DNA of 64,000 nt from Manihot esculenta (GCF_001659605.2 NC_035167.2:1488001-1552000), one strand, 5' to 3'. Positions 1 to 13,355 are shown, numbered from the stretch's first letter. Program-made: numbers and translations. The notes: generated by a model not told the origin, from the letters alone.

Positions 1-2200
1 GGATGGAAAATAACGAAAGGAAAATAATCTTTATTTTCCCTCTTCTATTTTCCTTCCCTTCTAGAAAATTATCTTAATCAAAGTGTAAATTTCTTACTAA
101 ACAAGCTGTTCGTGACCTTGGGAACCAAATTATCGAATTACTTGACACCTATCTTTTTTTGCACGTAACTAAAAATAAAATTTCCCTCAAGTTTAATGTT
201 GATATAAAAATAGTAGGATTCTTCCTAATATTTTATGTCACATATGTTATTAATTTGTATCCAAATTTATTTATTTTATAGAAAAACACATGTTGATGCT
301 CAATATGGTTTTGGAAATAAATTCACTCATCAAACTGGACTTTCATATAAATAAAAAGAAAAGGGGATATTTTTACTCATGAGGGGAGAGCAAAGCTTTA
401 GGCCCAGGAGAAATCAAGCACGAAGTCGTTAGAACTTGTCAACATTCAAAATCTCTCCAGTCCATGGGCTTCAGCTTCAAATTCTAACTTCAAAAATGAA
501 TGATTCGAGGGATCTTCGTACCTTCCTTCTTCCTAAATGGAGAATTCAGATGAAAGTTCCTTTACGTATCAAATCTTCCAGTCTAGAGTTTTAACTATTT
601 CTCTTTTTCTTTTTTAATTAAACTGATTAAATTTATAAAATTTTCTAATTTGCAGTTAACTGAATAATTTTCTCAAGTGTTCTATTCAAGAGGGAAAAAA
701 AGAAATGAAATTATCTTCATTCATTTGAAGCATCACATTTTCCTCGTAATTATATCATGTAATTCATAAATAATTTCATATCATTTATATTTAATATGAT
801 GTTCATTTTAGAAATTTATATATTTTAATTAATTAAAAACTAATTTAATTTATTTTTTTTCACCTTCAAAATGTCACAAAATAGAAAATTATGTATTCCT
901 GTTTTTAAGAATATCTTTTAACAGTAAAGTTATGATGTATTTTATATTAATAATTTTTTTCATTAAAATACTAAGCTGTCAAATTATTATTTAAATCATT
1001 TTCCTTTGCTTAAGATAATAATGTTAATTACTTTATGCTGTCAGTTGTCAGAATGATGTAACTTCTTTTTTCATTTGTTAGACAAAGCTGCTGTCCATGG
1101 CCGACCAGCACTTCAAATTCAATGAATTCTTCAGAATTTTCTTTTCTTAATTTTAAATAAAAGTGACCCTAACATAATATTTCCTTATTAATAATCATTA
1201 TTCATTATAACACACAAACTTCAACATCAAACCTCATAGGACTTTATGCATGTAAGCTGGCTTAATCATTATTATTATTTTTATTTTTATTTATTTATTT
1301 ATGAGAATAAGAGGGATAAATTCTTAATCTTAAGAAAAATATCAAATATCTCCGAATTGAGGGATTTGAAATTCTAGACAAATCATGCTCTTACAGAGTG
1401 AGTTTATGTGTGCTTGATCATGTATTCCTCCGGATCTAAAAGAAGCTGCCGATCAGATTCGAGCAAAAGCAGGGGGTTGAGGATGGGGATATTTGCCCTG
1501 CAATATGTGTATCACAATCAGATTATTGCATTCAATAATCATTTTAGAGCATTCACGGCTTTAATTCGATAGTAAATATATACAGTTAAAAAATTTTAGA
1601 TTCAATATTCTAATTTCACATTTTATTTTTTAAAAAAATTATTTAAAAATTTTTTTTTTATTAATATAGGATGTATTACATTTAATAATATCCATTTGAT
1701 TATATAGAAAGGTATAAAAATTATTTTAAAAAATTAAATTAAATTAAATTAAATTAAATTAAATCAAATCAGATTAAAATTAAATCCAACGAAATGAAAA
1801 AACTTTAAAAAAAAAATCAAAATACAAATAAATACTACCAAACACATCGTGAGCTTATAGATCCATTTCCAATACAGCTCCCTCCATCAGATAACAAAGA
1901 ACTATATAAGTAGCTAACGATGAAATCAACAGAGAAGTAACATCAACACATAAGAAAGTAAAAAAATCTTAATATATAAACACAAACAGCCATAAAAATA
2001 ACATCCACACTTCGATCCACAACAACGGGTTAGGTTGCAAGATGTTGGAGAAACACAACTGTTGAGTTGCTGCAACCGCCTAAAGATAGGCAAAGTGAGC
2101 CCATTTAAGATTATGGTATTAGTTTACCTTTTAAAAACATAAGTTTATATATATAGAGAGAGAGGGGAGGGATGACCCCTTAACCATAGACGTAATTTAA
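1..2200. other. AT-rich intergenic spacer
   Basis: I see no coding region or RNA gene here. The stretch is AT-rich with many short A and T runs. It contains a pentanucleotide microsatellite near 1731-1764 and a short TA/GA tract near 2145-2170. Confidence 0.6.
1731..1764. repeat. (AAATT)n microsatellite
   Basis: About seven uninterrupted AAATT units, followed by degenerate units (AAATC). This is a simple sequence repeat in spacer with no sign of function. Confidence 0.9.
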
Positions 2201-2209
2201 CGAGAATAA

Positions 2210-4440
2210 GAAAGATCCTGCAAATCAGTCTGTATTAATTTTGCAACAGTCTTAAGTGGACTCAAAAATTATCTCAATCCACCAAAGGTTTACGTCACCG
2301 TTAGATTACCTAGCCCATCCGCAACGCAATTTACTTGTCTATAAACATGACTAAACTTCACCTCTCAATTGAGGCATAACAGCCGACGATATTAATACAA
2401 AATATTAGTATGGCGCAAGTTTTTATCTATATTAGCTTCCATTAGATCAATACTAGTTTTAGAATCTATTTCTACTATTAACCATTTGATCCTCATATTC
2501 CATGCTATCTGGTGACCGAATAAAATAGCATGCAGCTCCGCATTCATTGAAGAATAAACACCCATACGAATGTAATACCCTTCAACCATACTCCACAACA
2601 GTTGCGCAGGACCCCTTACCTCCCCTTCGTAGGTTCTCTTTAGCCGCCCCATCTATATTTAGTTTAACCCAATCAAGTAAGAGAGGTTGCCAAGCAATGT
2701 TTACCACCATTGAGTAGGGTTTAGAGCCCTATTACTATGTGAACACCAAGCTCAGAGATCTATGCTAATTGCAACTTCAAACAATCGATTTGTTGGCTTA
2801 ATAAATGGTGAATGCCACAAAATACAGCTTCATTCCTCCATTTTCATATCCACCACAAACCTAAAAATAGAACTTGCACAGAAGATGAGTCAGAATATAC
2901 TCCACATTCAAAATCATGTAATCGAGAGAACCAAATAATAATATCCATAGATAAGAAAAGACAAAGAGAGTCAAGCCTCCAAATGCGAGACCAAAGTTGT
3001 TAAGCCCTCGAACAATCTCGATAAATGTGGAAAATATCTTCTACTATTAGCCCATAGAAGGTATAACTCCCATCTTGTAAAAAATCCTGCTTCCATCTTT
3101 CTATATTGGTCATAAGTTTCCCATAAATTAAAATCCAAACGAAACACCAAATACCTTGAGAAGCCGACTCTCCAAATCATTTTCGACACCGAATTGAAAT
3201 TGGAGGAGGAAGCATCAAACAACAAGTCATATGCTATACGGTAAATTGACCATTACGCGTGAGCTTCTATATAGTTTGATCCATAGCACAGACATCACCA
3301 ATTTACATCCCTCATCAGATAGATAACAGCTTGTTCATAAGAACTTGGAAATGACTTAATTAAAAAAGTCCCGAAGAGGCCCATTCCCAATATAGGTATC
3401 GCTCCAGAAGGATGTACTCGTGCCATTACCTACAGCCGTACATAGACCTTTTTGCAATAATGGAGAGCTATTAACAATACCCTTCCAAACAAAAGAGCTA
3501 GTAGGCTTAGAGACAAACACCTCCAAATTTGACGTGAGTGAAAATACTTACCTTTTAGCACTTGTACGCATAATGCACAATCTTTTTTCGAAATCCTCCA
3601 TCCCAATTTAGCTAGAAATGCCGAATTCATTAATCGATATGATTTTAACCCTAAACCATCCCGGTTTATTGGTAAGCAAAGCTGACTCCAATTCACAAGA
3701 TGCACTTTTTGGCCATCATGTATATCTCCCGAAATAAAACTCCTAATCGTTTTAATTCATCACACACAGCTTTTAGAATATAAATTGATTGTATCAAATG
3801 GTTAGGAAGCACCAAAAGGATAGATTTGGCTAATGTTACCTGACTAACAAAAGAAAACATTCTTATTTTCTAGCCTGCTCAATGATTGTCCATTTTTGCT
3901 AATATATAGATCATCAAAATGATGCCTATTTTCCCATCCCTGTACTATTGAAACTCCTAAATATTTGCAAACTCCTAGATATTTGCCAACAAATTCAGCT
4001 TCTGATATTCACCAACAGAGCAAATAGCTTGTTTTTTAACATCATCCACATTAGCTTAAAATTTTTTTTTGATTTTTGAAGATTTACTTTGTCTTGAAGC
4101 AAGTCCAAAAACTTTCAAATAGTCCTTAATTATCACCATTTGTTGAACAGAGACCTCTTCAAACAATAAAAGATTGTTAGCAAAGAATTAAAAAAGAGAG
4201 CGGGACCATGTTGGCTTATTTTGATCGGACACCATTTGCCGGAATCAATAACTCTATTAATCAAGTGGCTCAACAACTCCATAGCTAAAACAAATAAATA
4301 AGGTGATAAGGATCCCTTAACGAACCCCACAGATAGGAGAGAATTGTTCTGACATTTGATTATCTCAACAATCTCGCATATAACATGGCCTGAGAAATAT
4401 TTCAATAACAGAAATTCAATTTTTTAAAAATTGAGTCTGA
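2210..4440 (-). mobile_element. Decayed LINE (L1-type non-LTR retrotransposon)
   Basis: Read on the minus strand, short broken frames follow the order of a plant L1-type ORF2. Around 4405-4133 is a reverse-transcriptase piece (GFVKGSLSPYLFVLAMELLS). Around 3705-3430 is the post-RT segment (GLGLKSYRLMNSAFLAKLGW, then a WR..K..LC.QVLKGKYF pattern). About 3225-2971 is zinc-binding RT-associated linker. From 2652 to about 2285 is an RNase H-like domain (NAELHAILFGHQIAW, ending in HVYRQVNCVADGLGNL). Stops and frameshifts separate the pieces, so it is a dead copy. The 5' half and the poly(A) tail were not found, so both outer limits are approximate. Confidence 0.8.
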
Positions 4441-5284
4441 GCAAGTGTTTCTATCAAAAAGTCTCATTTAGCCTATTATAAGCTTTTTATGTTGATAAAT
4501 GTGTTGCACCATTCTCAAAACTCAAGTAATTGGAAGGCTCTTGAGACATCTGTCTGATTTTATTCCAATGTTTAGTTGGCTTATCTAAAGCAGCCTTTGA
4601 TTGAATTGTAATGAAAGAAAATGTCTTATATTCATATGCTACATGTTACAGTTATTTCATAAATAAAAATGGTTGATGATGAAAGATTAACATTGAAACA
4701 ATGTCCATATGATTCTTTCCTTTTACAACCATAATGTTTTAAAAATATAAGTTCAAAAAATAGTTCAATTTAAATTTAATTTTTGAATTAATTATTTATT
4801 GTAGAAAAACGAGAGTAAATCTGGTAATTGGCAAGGAGAATTCTAGAAAATGATCACTGTATTAGTCGTCTCTAAAAAAGCAGAACAATATTTACCTACA
4901 AATTATTTTGAATCAGAATCGGGCCGATCAAAAGTAAATTTTAAAATTGATTAAATTTTAATTTATAAAATATTTTAGATTATTACTAAACTAAGTTCAA
5001 TTTAATTTAATTTTCATCCAAATAAACTTTTGCTTTTTAAAATAAAAACTTCAATAAGCTACTTGATTTATTAAAAAAATGAATTAAAGTTAATCAAAAT
5101 CGAAAATAGCTTACATATAAATAATACATTGCGTTTATGTATATATATAGTGGAAGGCTGGAATGCCAACAAATTTCTATTATTGAATTCACCCGATTCG
5201 TGAAAGGACAAAAAAAGTAAGCATTTGATCGGTTCAATTTAAAATTTGATAACCGTTGGATTTCACCATCCAGATTTGAGATCT
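4441..5284. other. Intergenic spacer
   Basis: AT-rich sequence without a supported gene. It may include the undetected 5' remains of the LINE. Confidence 0.4.
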
Positions 5285-5640
5285 GGCCCATGACGACAGT
5301 CCTTTACCTTACCTGAAAGCCTTTAAGCCTCCGAATGAAACAGGTCCAGCCCGCTCAGCCTTAAGATCGGACTCCCTCTAAGCCTTTCAATTAGGTCGGC
5401 CCAGTCCATTCGGTCCTAAGATCAGACCTCCCTTGGGTTTCAGTCCTAATCTCACCTTCCAGCCCAGTCCAGAGGAAAAGAGGTAGCCAACCTCCTAGTG
5501 GGTCCATCCGCATGCGTGCTAGGGAGAATTAAATGGCCGTTACATATGAAACAGATATCTGATATTCTCATACGTCCGTATCCGTATGGCAGATATAGGT
5601 GGCCATGACAGTGAGGCCGTTACACGTCATTGACAGACAA
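5285..5640 (+). repeat. Dispersed LTR-like repeat, copy 1
   Basis: A GC-richer island in AT-rich spacer. It shares with copies near 14.4 and 56.1 kb a core containing GCATGCG, then ATTAAATGGC, then a CGTCCGTA-type block and a TGACAG block. It ends at a poly(A) run at 5639-5653. The family is probably a degraded retrotransposon LTR; boundaries and target duplications were not resolved. Confidence 0.55.
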
Positions 5641-7185
5641 AAAAAAAAAAAAAGGAGAAGCATATCTCATATTATCAAAATCAAACCAAATTAAATAAAC
5701 TGAAAATTAAATTTTGATATTTATGAAAATCGAAAGGAATCAATTTTAGTTAAAAATCAAAAGGAATCAATTTTAGTTAAAAATTAAATCGAATTGAATC
5801 GATCTGATTTGATTTAATTTAATTCGATTTAAATTTTTTAATTTTTATACTTTATTTTTAATATTTTAAAATTTAATTAAAATATTTTAACTTTAATATG
5901 ATCTATACTCTTAATATTATTAAAAATAATATATTATTATTACTAATCGATTCGATTTGAATTTTTAATTTTTTTAATTAAAATTAAATTAAACTGAAAT
6001 AATCATAAATTTTAAAATTAAAAATTATATCAAATCAAAATAAAAAAAAATTAAATTAAAATTTTAAATTAATTCAATTCAATTGATTTTTCAATTTAAA
6101 CTAAATTCTAATCACCTCAGAATAACTTTCAACAAATTAACATCACCCTATTTTATGTAGAATATTAATTTTACAAATAATATATAATAATAATAAATTT
6201 GAATTTTTAACTTCAAAGTCCACATAATTAATTAAATTTTGGAAAGTACTTGTTGACTGAATTTCTAAAAACCTATTTAGAAAATGGTTATCTAGAAAGT
6301 TCATTTTCAAAAAAATCCCTAATTATATTATGTAAATTAATTGCTTCCATTCCAATGCAAACTGTGGACCAGAAATCAGTGGGCAGAAAGGACCAGAACC
6401 AAAAAAAAGCTTAAAAAGTCGGTTATGGGCAATTATAGATTGTGTTCTGAGTCCCCAATTTGAAGCTTCTTGAAGTTTCCTAAACCCTCAAATAATTGAT
6501 TTTTCCCTATTTTATACTATTTGACTTTTGAAAATAAATAAAAATCCAAGAAATGGACTCCTCAAATAAATTCAAAAAAAACTTTTTATTTTATCTAATT
6601 TAAAAAAATCATTAAAATATTATATTTAATTTTAATACATTCCCACATGTGTTCATTTTTTAAAATTATAATTGATAAATATTATTAAATAAGGAGATTT
6701 ATTGCCATTATTAACAAATCAATCCCTATATTTTTAGAAATCTATTAAAAGGTTCTTATTTTTTCTCCCCGTCAACGAAATACTGAATTTAACTTGTTAA
6801 TAATAATAATACTCAGAAACTAAATTATAAATCTCCCTATTAAATAAAATTATATATATTCTAATCTTGTAAATAATTTCGATACTAATGAGTTAAAATT
6901 TATTGATTACGTAGAATTATTTATTAGATTTATATGAAAGATTCTCCTTCCTTGTGTCTTCCTTCCCCTTCCTATCTTGCTTGCAAAGTACCCAAGTAAA
7001 CAAGGTTGTCCTAAAACGTGTGGCTTCATCCATCCTGCGGACCTTTTCATTTGAACCACTTGACTGACATAACGTGTTTAAATAAATAAAAGTTAAGAGG
7101 ATAAGCACATTTGACCGTATGTGCCGCCATTTGCCACCTGCAAAACATGGTTTTTGTTTCGGTTTTGGTTTTGGATTCTCTGACT
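5641..7185. other. AT-rich spacer upstream of the BPS1-like gene
   Basis: Low-complexity AT-rich DNA. A 27-bp unit containing AATCAATTTTAGTTAAAAAT is tandemly doubled near 5735-5790. The last few hundred bases are the presumed promoter of the gene at 7278. Confidence 0.5.
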
Positions 7186-7189
7186 TGTG

Positions 7190-7197
7190 TATAAAAA
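7190..7197 (+). promoter_or_regulatory. Putative TATA box of the BPS1-like gene
   Basis: TATAAAAA lies 88 bases upstream of the start codon at 7278. That spacing suits a short 5' leader of roughly 50-60 nt. This is position and consensus only; no transcript start is visible. Confidence 0.5.
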
Positions 7198-7277
7198 TCC
7201 AATCTTGCATCAAACCCATCAAGAAATCTTCATCGACAACCTAACTTTCAAATCTCTGTTTTTGTATTGAGTTCTCA

Positions 7278-8207
7278 ATGGTACTCTTAGTTCAAAGGCT
7301 TAGCAAATTATACTCTAAGCTGGAGAATCACCACAACCACCATCAGCCTGAAGCCTTATCAGCTGCTTTACAGGCTTTTCGATCTGATGTTTCGAGTTCT
7401 ATAACCCAGTTGTTATTGAATTCGAACTCTGGATTTGAAACCCTCTCCCTGGAATGGATTCACAAGTGTTTTCAGATCCTACCCATGATCAACAAAGCTT
7501 TTGCAAAGCTAGTTGTGGAGATCGACTACCATGTCAGCAAATGGAAGGTAAAAACCATGGAAGTGTATCTTAACTATAGTTTACACTTGCTGGATCTTCT
7601 CATCTCGTTTAGCTCTGCTCTTTCTCATCTGGGTCAAGCTCGTCTTTCTTTATCTCATGCTCTCAGTCTCGTTGAGAGTTCACCGTCTAAGGCGGTGGAG
7701 CGGCTGAAGACGATTGAGTTCAAAAGTATTATAAAAGATATCAAAGATCAAGAAAACAAGGAAGATGAGCCGAAAGAAAGATCTTGCTCAGACAAAGAAT
7801 GGGTTGTTCTTCAAGCTTTGATGGAATTAAGGAGCATAGGATTCTGGGTCTGTAGTATTGTGTCGGTTGGTTTATCTGGAGATGATAGGGCGTACTTGGA
7901 GATGAAAAAATCTGCTGGGGCATTTTCTAACCCTGCTTTGATAAATTTGGATTCAATTATCAGTAGGGTTATAATGGAGAAAGGATGTGTGCTGAAGGAG
8001 AATAGAGAGCTGAAAGATTCAGCTGATTGTGTTGCAGAAGCCATAGCAGGCGAAAAAAGCAGCGATGCAGCAGAAGAGATGCAAAAAAAATTGGAAGAGT
8101 TTGAGAAGCTGCTGGATAACTTAGGCAAGGAAGTGGATTGTCTCTTTTCTGAGTTGCTGGCTGGGAGAAATGAATTGCTTGATGGTATTAGATTTCAGAA
8201 AACATAA
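7278..8207 (+). CDS. BPS1 (BYPASS1)-like protein
   Basis: A single-exon gene of 309 residues. The family resemblance is to plant BPS1/BYPASS1 proteins. An amino-terminal helical region (RLSKLYSKLE) leads into a segment with SLEWI..CF.ILP and DYHVSKWK..TMEVYL.YSLHLLDL. The carboxyl end carries LGKEVDCLFSELLAGRNELL, matching the conserved KEVDCFF..LLSGR..LL of the family. Arabidopsis BPS1 restrains production of a root-derived mobile signal that arrests shoot growth; its biochemical activity is unknown, and this copy is a more distant relative. At 309 residues it is a little shorter than BPS1 (about 350). The start is the first ATG after a TATA-like box, and no introns are needed. It converges with the MADS-box gene, with 476 bp between stop codons. 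The exact paralogue cannot be named. Confidence 0.85.
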   Translation: MVLLVQRLSKLYSKLENHHNHHQPEALSAALQAFRSDVSSSITQLLLNSNSGFETLSLEWIHKCFQILPMINKAFAKLVVEIDYHVSKWKVKTMEVYLNYSLHLLDLLISFSSALSHLGQARLSLSHALSLVESSPSKAVERLKTIEFKSIIKDIKDQENKEDEPKERSCSDKEWVVLQALMELRSIGFWVCSIVSVGLSGDDRAYLEMKKSAGAFSNPALINLDSIISRVIMEKGCVLKENRELKDSADCVAEAIAGEKSSDAAEEMQKKLEEFEKLLDNLGKEVDCLFSELLAGRNELLDGIRFQKT

Positions 8208-8683
8208 GATCAAGATTCTAGATTTCTACTTTTTATTTGCTTTTAGACTCTCTGTATAGATTTATATACTTAAATTGTATAGTTTTTTCAAGATAGGATC
8301 ATTTGTAAGAGCTGAAAAGCTCACCTTAAGAATATAAATATTTGTGAAAATTTGCCTGCGTAATGTTTCATTCACAGAAAACAAGTTAAAGATGCTTCAA
8401 AAGAACCAGATTTTTGTCTCAGGTGCATTCTATTCTGATACAGTTGAGAAATGAAAAATACACAAAAAGATCTGTAAACCCATTACTCATAATGGGTAAC
8501 ACACTAACTACTGCTGCTACTGCTAGTTTCCATCTGTCTCCTGAACTTTCAGTTTATCTCCTACAAATAGAAACATCTGAAACTGAAGGAACACTAACTG
8601 CTACTTTGAAGGATTGTCTTTTGTTTGTCTGAACCAACCCTTTGAAAACTGCTACAAACAACTCTACCGGTTCTATTGAAGGG
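8208..8683. other. 3' regions of two convergent genes
   Basis: A tail-to-tail interval holding the 3' UTR of the BPS1-like gene (+) and of the MADS-box gene (-). AATATAAATA near 8331 could serve polyadenylation of the plus-strand gene. Short open frames here are not supported as genes. Confidence 0.5.
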
Positions 8684-11600
8684 TCAAAGCAACACTAGTT
8701 GGCTTCCTGAATCATTTGAATGGCTTTCTCCTTCTGGTGCCTTCCGCTTGCGGTATGCATCAGTTGGCAACCTGGGATACAGAGGCTATATGTGAGAGAG
8801 AGAGAGAGACAAAGTAATGCTGTGTCATGAGAGAAGTTGACTTTGATTAGAGTAATGAGTTTCAAATCATTTGACATTCTAGCATAACAAGGAGTAGAAA
8901 AAGATTTCATAGGAGCTTGAAATGAAACTGATGTGGAACTTAGAAACAACTCGTTTTCAAGAATTTGATGCACAATTTATTGTTGAAAAATGTTGACATT
9001 CTCATACTCGCATTAGAAACTTCAAGATTGAGTCGACATTGAAGAATTAGCAATGGTACAGACTGAAGCTGTACGCCAAGTTAGAAGATTCTCATGATAT
9101 ATATAACAACTTTTTAACACTGACAATCTGGGGGGAAATTATGCAACACATGAACACAAACTTTTACTTGGAAAGCCTAGTTAAGCATTATTGATATAAA
9201 TACTTCAATGAAGTATTTGCAAAATTCAAAATCTCCCAAAAGTACAATAAACAATAGGCTGTGGGTAAGATAAGAACAATGGCATACCCTAAATGCAAGG
9301 TTGTATCCGAGTCTCCTTTCTCCATTGAGCAATTGCATGCTGTGTCCAGACTAGCAGAACCATTGTTTGTGAAAGAATGCTTCCTGTCTATAGAATAGTA
9401 TTCCAGATAAGTTGGGACTGGGTGATCCGTTGATGGGAAGAAGCCTCGAAGCTCCTCGACCTTTAACATACAAGAAGAGAAAGAATGACACATTGCTTAA
9501 AGAAAATGCAAGAGTCAATATCTGCATCGGACAAGTGTTGCTGACCTGTCTGCGCAAAGTTTCATTCTCCAGCATCGCCTTTTGTTCCTGATAACAATAA
9601 GTTAATAACCAGTCAAAGAATTGTTCTAATTTCCTGTAAACTGATAAATTTTATCAACATAATCATATAAAAGGATCATAATCTCAGCTAATAAATAACT
9701 TTCAATATTTGCTGCACAAATATAACAATTTCTGTTACTATTATTTGGATATTTAGAATTGAAACCTCTTCCTTGTGGGAAAGGTGTCTGTCTCAACTAC
9801 AACATAATTTCACTTTCACGACCAAAATTAACACAGTTTGTTGAATCCCGCATCGGATGTGAAAAGGGATAACGTGCCCATATAAGCTTGAGCTAGCTTT
9901 TAGGTGAGTTAGGCCTGATCCAAATTTAACAGGGTATCAGAGCCTCCGATCCGATGTTGGCCCTTTCATAATCCCATATCGCTTGTGAAAAGGGGTAATG
10001 TGCCCCTTATATGGGGCATGGGGCATAGGCACTCCTCCCCTTGAACTGGCTTTTAGGGGTGAGGTAGGCCTGACCCAAATTTAACACAGTTCAACTGTTC
10101 TCGTTCGTTTCACTACAATGTTCCATTATTTCAAATAAGGTTTATTGTGATGTTGATTGCTAAAGAGACTAGTTTCCAATAGAATACACATAAGAGTTAG
10201 GTTCTGAATTACCTGCAGTCTGGATTGCTCTAGTTGTTCCATCAGTAAATGCTCCTGAAAGAATAGGACTTCCATTGAGGTTCTTCATATGCAAAATTAC
10301 TTAACCGCATAATGATTTAATATGCTGCTTTTGCTTCTAATGATGAAACTTGGACAAGAATAACATAAATTAACAAAAACAATGGCGAAACCTTTTTCTG
10401 TTTCACGCACAATAACCCTTCATTTAATTTCTGCTCTAGATGTTGCAACTCTTTCAAACTCAATCCAGTCAGGTCCTGGCCCAAAAGCTGCCTGTAGAAA
10501 ACAGAATCATGGTTGCACATAAAAATAAGGTCTAGCATTATCAAAATTTTTTTGTTAAATGTGCAACAGCATAGTGCAGAGAACACATACAGCTCTTTTG
10601 CTTGTAGCTTAGCAATTTCCTCTTTAAGAACATCCACCTCCTTCAGCTCTTGTTTCTGAAGAGGAAACATACAGTTTGAAAATTTTGAATTTTGAGAGTA
10701 GTTGTCAACAAACCATGCAATAAAAATGATGGATAGTTCTCAAAAGTGCTAGGGGTTGAAAAGGACTAAGCAAGCAAATCATAATTTTATAAATTTTCTC
10801 CTTTTGAGTCTCCTCATTAGGACATTAGACTGAACTATATGAATTTAGTGCTTTGCAATTTGAAAAGAGCTCCCTCTAATTCTCCATATCAACATCTTTT
10901 TATTTGGAAGGAAAGAAATCCTCACATCATCCAAAATTTGGAATTGTTTTATTACTTTCCTCATCACTGTCCACAAAGTCAAGGAGTACAAATGATCAAG
11001 AACACCAAAGGTCCTTATGGAAGATGCTCTGGCTTTCCTTTCTCTGTTGTCCTGACACCCAAATGTCAGCACATCCGAGTGATGATGTTACTTATTCTAA
11101 ATAATCAAACCCCTAACTCCCCCATCTCTCCACACATGGGGCCCCCCAGAATTCCAAATTTCATTGAAGTGAGAAAAATACTTGAGGACATCCCAAAATG
11201 CATAAGTGGGCAAACAAAATGTTTTTGTTATGAAGGTTTACCTTTCTTTTTTCTTATGGTGTTTTACAAACTTAGCTAAAAACCAAAGGGGCTATGCAGA
11301 GAGCAAAATCGGCACAAGTAACAGGATGAAGAACTACAATTGATGTTTCTAGGGAAATTTTGATCTACCAAATTTCTTTTTGCAGAAATCCTTAACAATT
11401 TAGTGGATAACATCAAACTGCATTGAAGAAACTTAGGAAGGGAGAAGGGGAACAATGTATCAAAAGCAAAGTTAAAACAGAGCTACTATTGATGTTAAAG
11501 GACAAATATTATTCCAAATTCTCTATGAAGAAATCCTTAACGTAGATAACATCAAGAAATAATAAAGAGAGTTAAAAGGAAACTTTTAAATTAAGTAAAA

Positions 11601-13146
11601 GAGAATGCAGGACATTTGCATACACAAGCTCACAAAAGAAAGGACTTTGCTAGACTAAACATAGATCAAAGAGCTACCTCTGCCTTGGATTCTTCTTTGG
11701 AAGGCTCTGAGGATTCGAGACACTTGTTGTATCTTGAAAGTGTTCTCTTCATGCTGTGAAAACAGAAATAGGAGCAAATAAGCACATGTTAGTATCCTTA
11801 AAACTCGGCACTTCCTGTCCTATTCTTGTGCAAAATCTTTAAGTAAAGGCAGATGAGAGCTAAAACATCCTTTCTATAACTATATCAAGCATTACTCAAA
11901 TTTCCAGCATTGCCCGTGTTTTCTATTTGAATATGTATTAACTGGCTTCTAAACTCTCTTAGTACAGTGATTCCTTACTTCCTCACAAGAAATTAAGGAT
12001 ACTCAGTACAGTACTCTTATAACCCATAATCTAATCTTCTCCTATTTGCTTCTTTGAAACAATTAGAAAGAAAAAGAAAAGAAAATCATAAAGAACAGAG
12101 TGCCTATAACAATATATGTCAATCAAACAACAAGAATCAATGAGTATCATCACAGAAGAGTAAAGATGAGCACAATCCAATACACGCATCAAAGTAAAAG
12201 AAACACAAACTACACCATAGCCTGTTAAAAACACAGCTAGAATTAAGTTTGGAAAAATCCAATGAAATTCAAAACATCTTCTAGGAAAAAGTACCACCTT
12301 CAACATGCATGTAGAAGAAATGAACATAAATCAATGTAAAATTACCAATCAAAAGAGGGCTAAAACCCCACTATAGATGTCTATCACATAAACCAGAGCT
12401 ACATGCAGAAAAGCAAATTAACAATAAATCCCCAAAAACAAAAACACCATGATCCTAGTCAAGTTGAAAGGAACGTCCCTGAAAGGCAACATTTAACCAA
12501 TAAAGAATACCAGAGAAAGCAATTTTGAAAAGCTCGCAAATGAAATATAAAATACCCTTCAACATATCCAATAAAAAAAATTGAAAACAGTAATCAGACA
12601 TTATTCATAGAGTAACAACTGAATAAACAACTAAAAAGAAGTTCATTCAGGTATAATCAGAACATAATAATAATAGAAAAAGGTCACATGCAATTATCCA
12701 GAGACTTGAAAAATAAAACTTTAAAATGAAAATTAAGAGTTTCTTGATAAATTATTGAAGTTGAGAATAAAATGACACAAAAGTCCATCCAAGCATTAAC
12801 ATTTACCAGAACAGCAAAGCAACCATTAATTTAGCACATGCAATCACCTAGAAAAATTTTTGAAACAACAAAAAAAAAAATCCCAAAAGACGATTCCCCC
12901 CCCCACCCCCTTGATTATTAATCTTAGAAGGAATAGCCAAATAAAAAAAAAAAACTATCCATACCCACAGGTGGAGAACTCAAAGAGCTTGCCAGTGTTG
13001 GAGAAGATAATAACAGCAACTTCAGCATCACAGAGAATAGCAAGTTCTTGAGCCTTTTTAAGCAACCCAGCTCTTCTTTTAGAGAATGTGACTTGCCTGC
13101 TATTTGCATTCTCAATCCTCTTAATCTCAATCTTCCCTCTACCCAT
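8684..13146 (-). CDS. AGL18-like: MADS-box transcription factor, AGL15/AGL18 clade
   Basis: A type II (MIKC) MADS protein of 255 residues from eight exons: 13146-12965, 11753-11678, 10655-10591, 10491-10392, 10254-10213, 9587-9546, 9460-9288 and 8771-8684. All junctions are GT-AG and keep frame. Residues 1-61 form the MADS DNA-binding domain ([20 protein letters not shown] start, [14 protein letters not shown]). The K-box coiled coil follows ([35 protein letters not shown]), with two 42-nt exons typical of MIKC genes. The C terminus carries DTTLHLGLP, an LxLxL EAR-type repression motif, then RKRKAPE and SNDSGSQ as in AGL18 proteins. Family members bind CArG boxes, repress flowering and promote embryo identity. 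An upstream in-frame ATG nine codons earlier was rejected because the MADS domain begins at MGRGK. Intron 1 is 1.2 kb and intron 5 holds a TRIM element. AGL15 itself is the main alternative. Confidence 0.92.
9839..10086 (+). mobile_element. TRIM-type miniature LTR retrotransposon in MADS intron 5
   Basis: Two short direct terminal repeats (9839-9931 and about 9955-10086) share AATCCC.CATCG-like starts, GTGAAAAGGG and the end CCAAATTTAACA. Between them lies GGTATCAGAGCC (from 9933), the primer-binding site for initiator methionine tRNA. Flanking CAGTT at 9834-9838 and 10087-10091 is a perfect 5-bp target duplication. The first repeat has an internal deletion relative to the second. There is no coding capacity, as expected for a TRIM. 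It lies antisense to the host gene and between exons, so splicing is probably unaffected. Confidence 0.85.
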
Positions 13147-13355
13147 TTTTCCCAACTGAATCAAACCCCACAAAAACTAATAAAAAGATGAAAACATATA
13201 TACTCTTACAAAAAATTCAATTTTAAGTCTTTAAAACAAAGCAAAGAGCTTTCTTTCTTTCTTCCTTTCTCTAGATAGATAGAGCGAAAAGAAGAAAGCC
13301 CTTATTTGGGGTTGCTAAAAATAGAGGGATGAGAAGATAAAAGAGGGTTATGAAG

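Noticed and set aside
10839..11279. 146-codon plus-strand open frame
   Set aside because: It lies wholly within intron 2 of the minus-strand MADS gene, has no recognisable domain and shows ordinary intron composition.
13147..13173. Earlier in-frame ATG for the MADS protein
   Set aside because: It would add nine residues before MGRGK, which MADS-box proteins of this clade do not carry.
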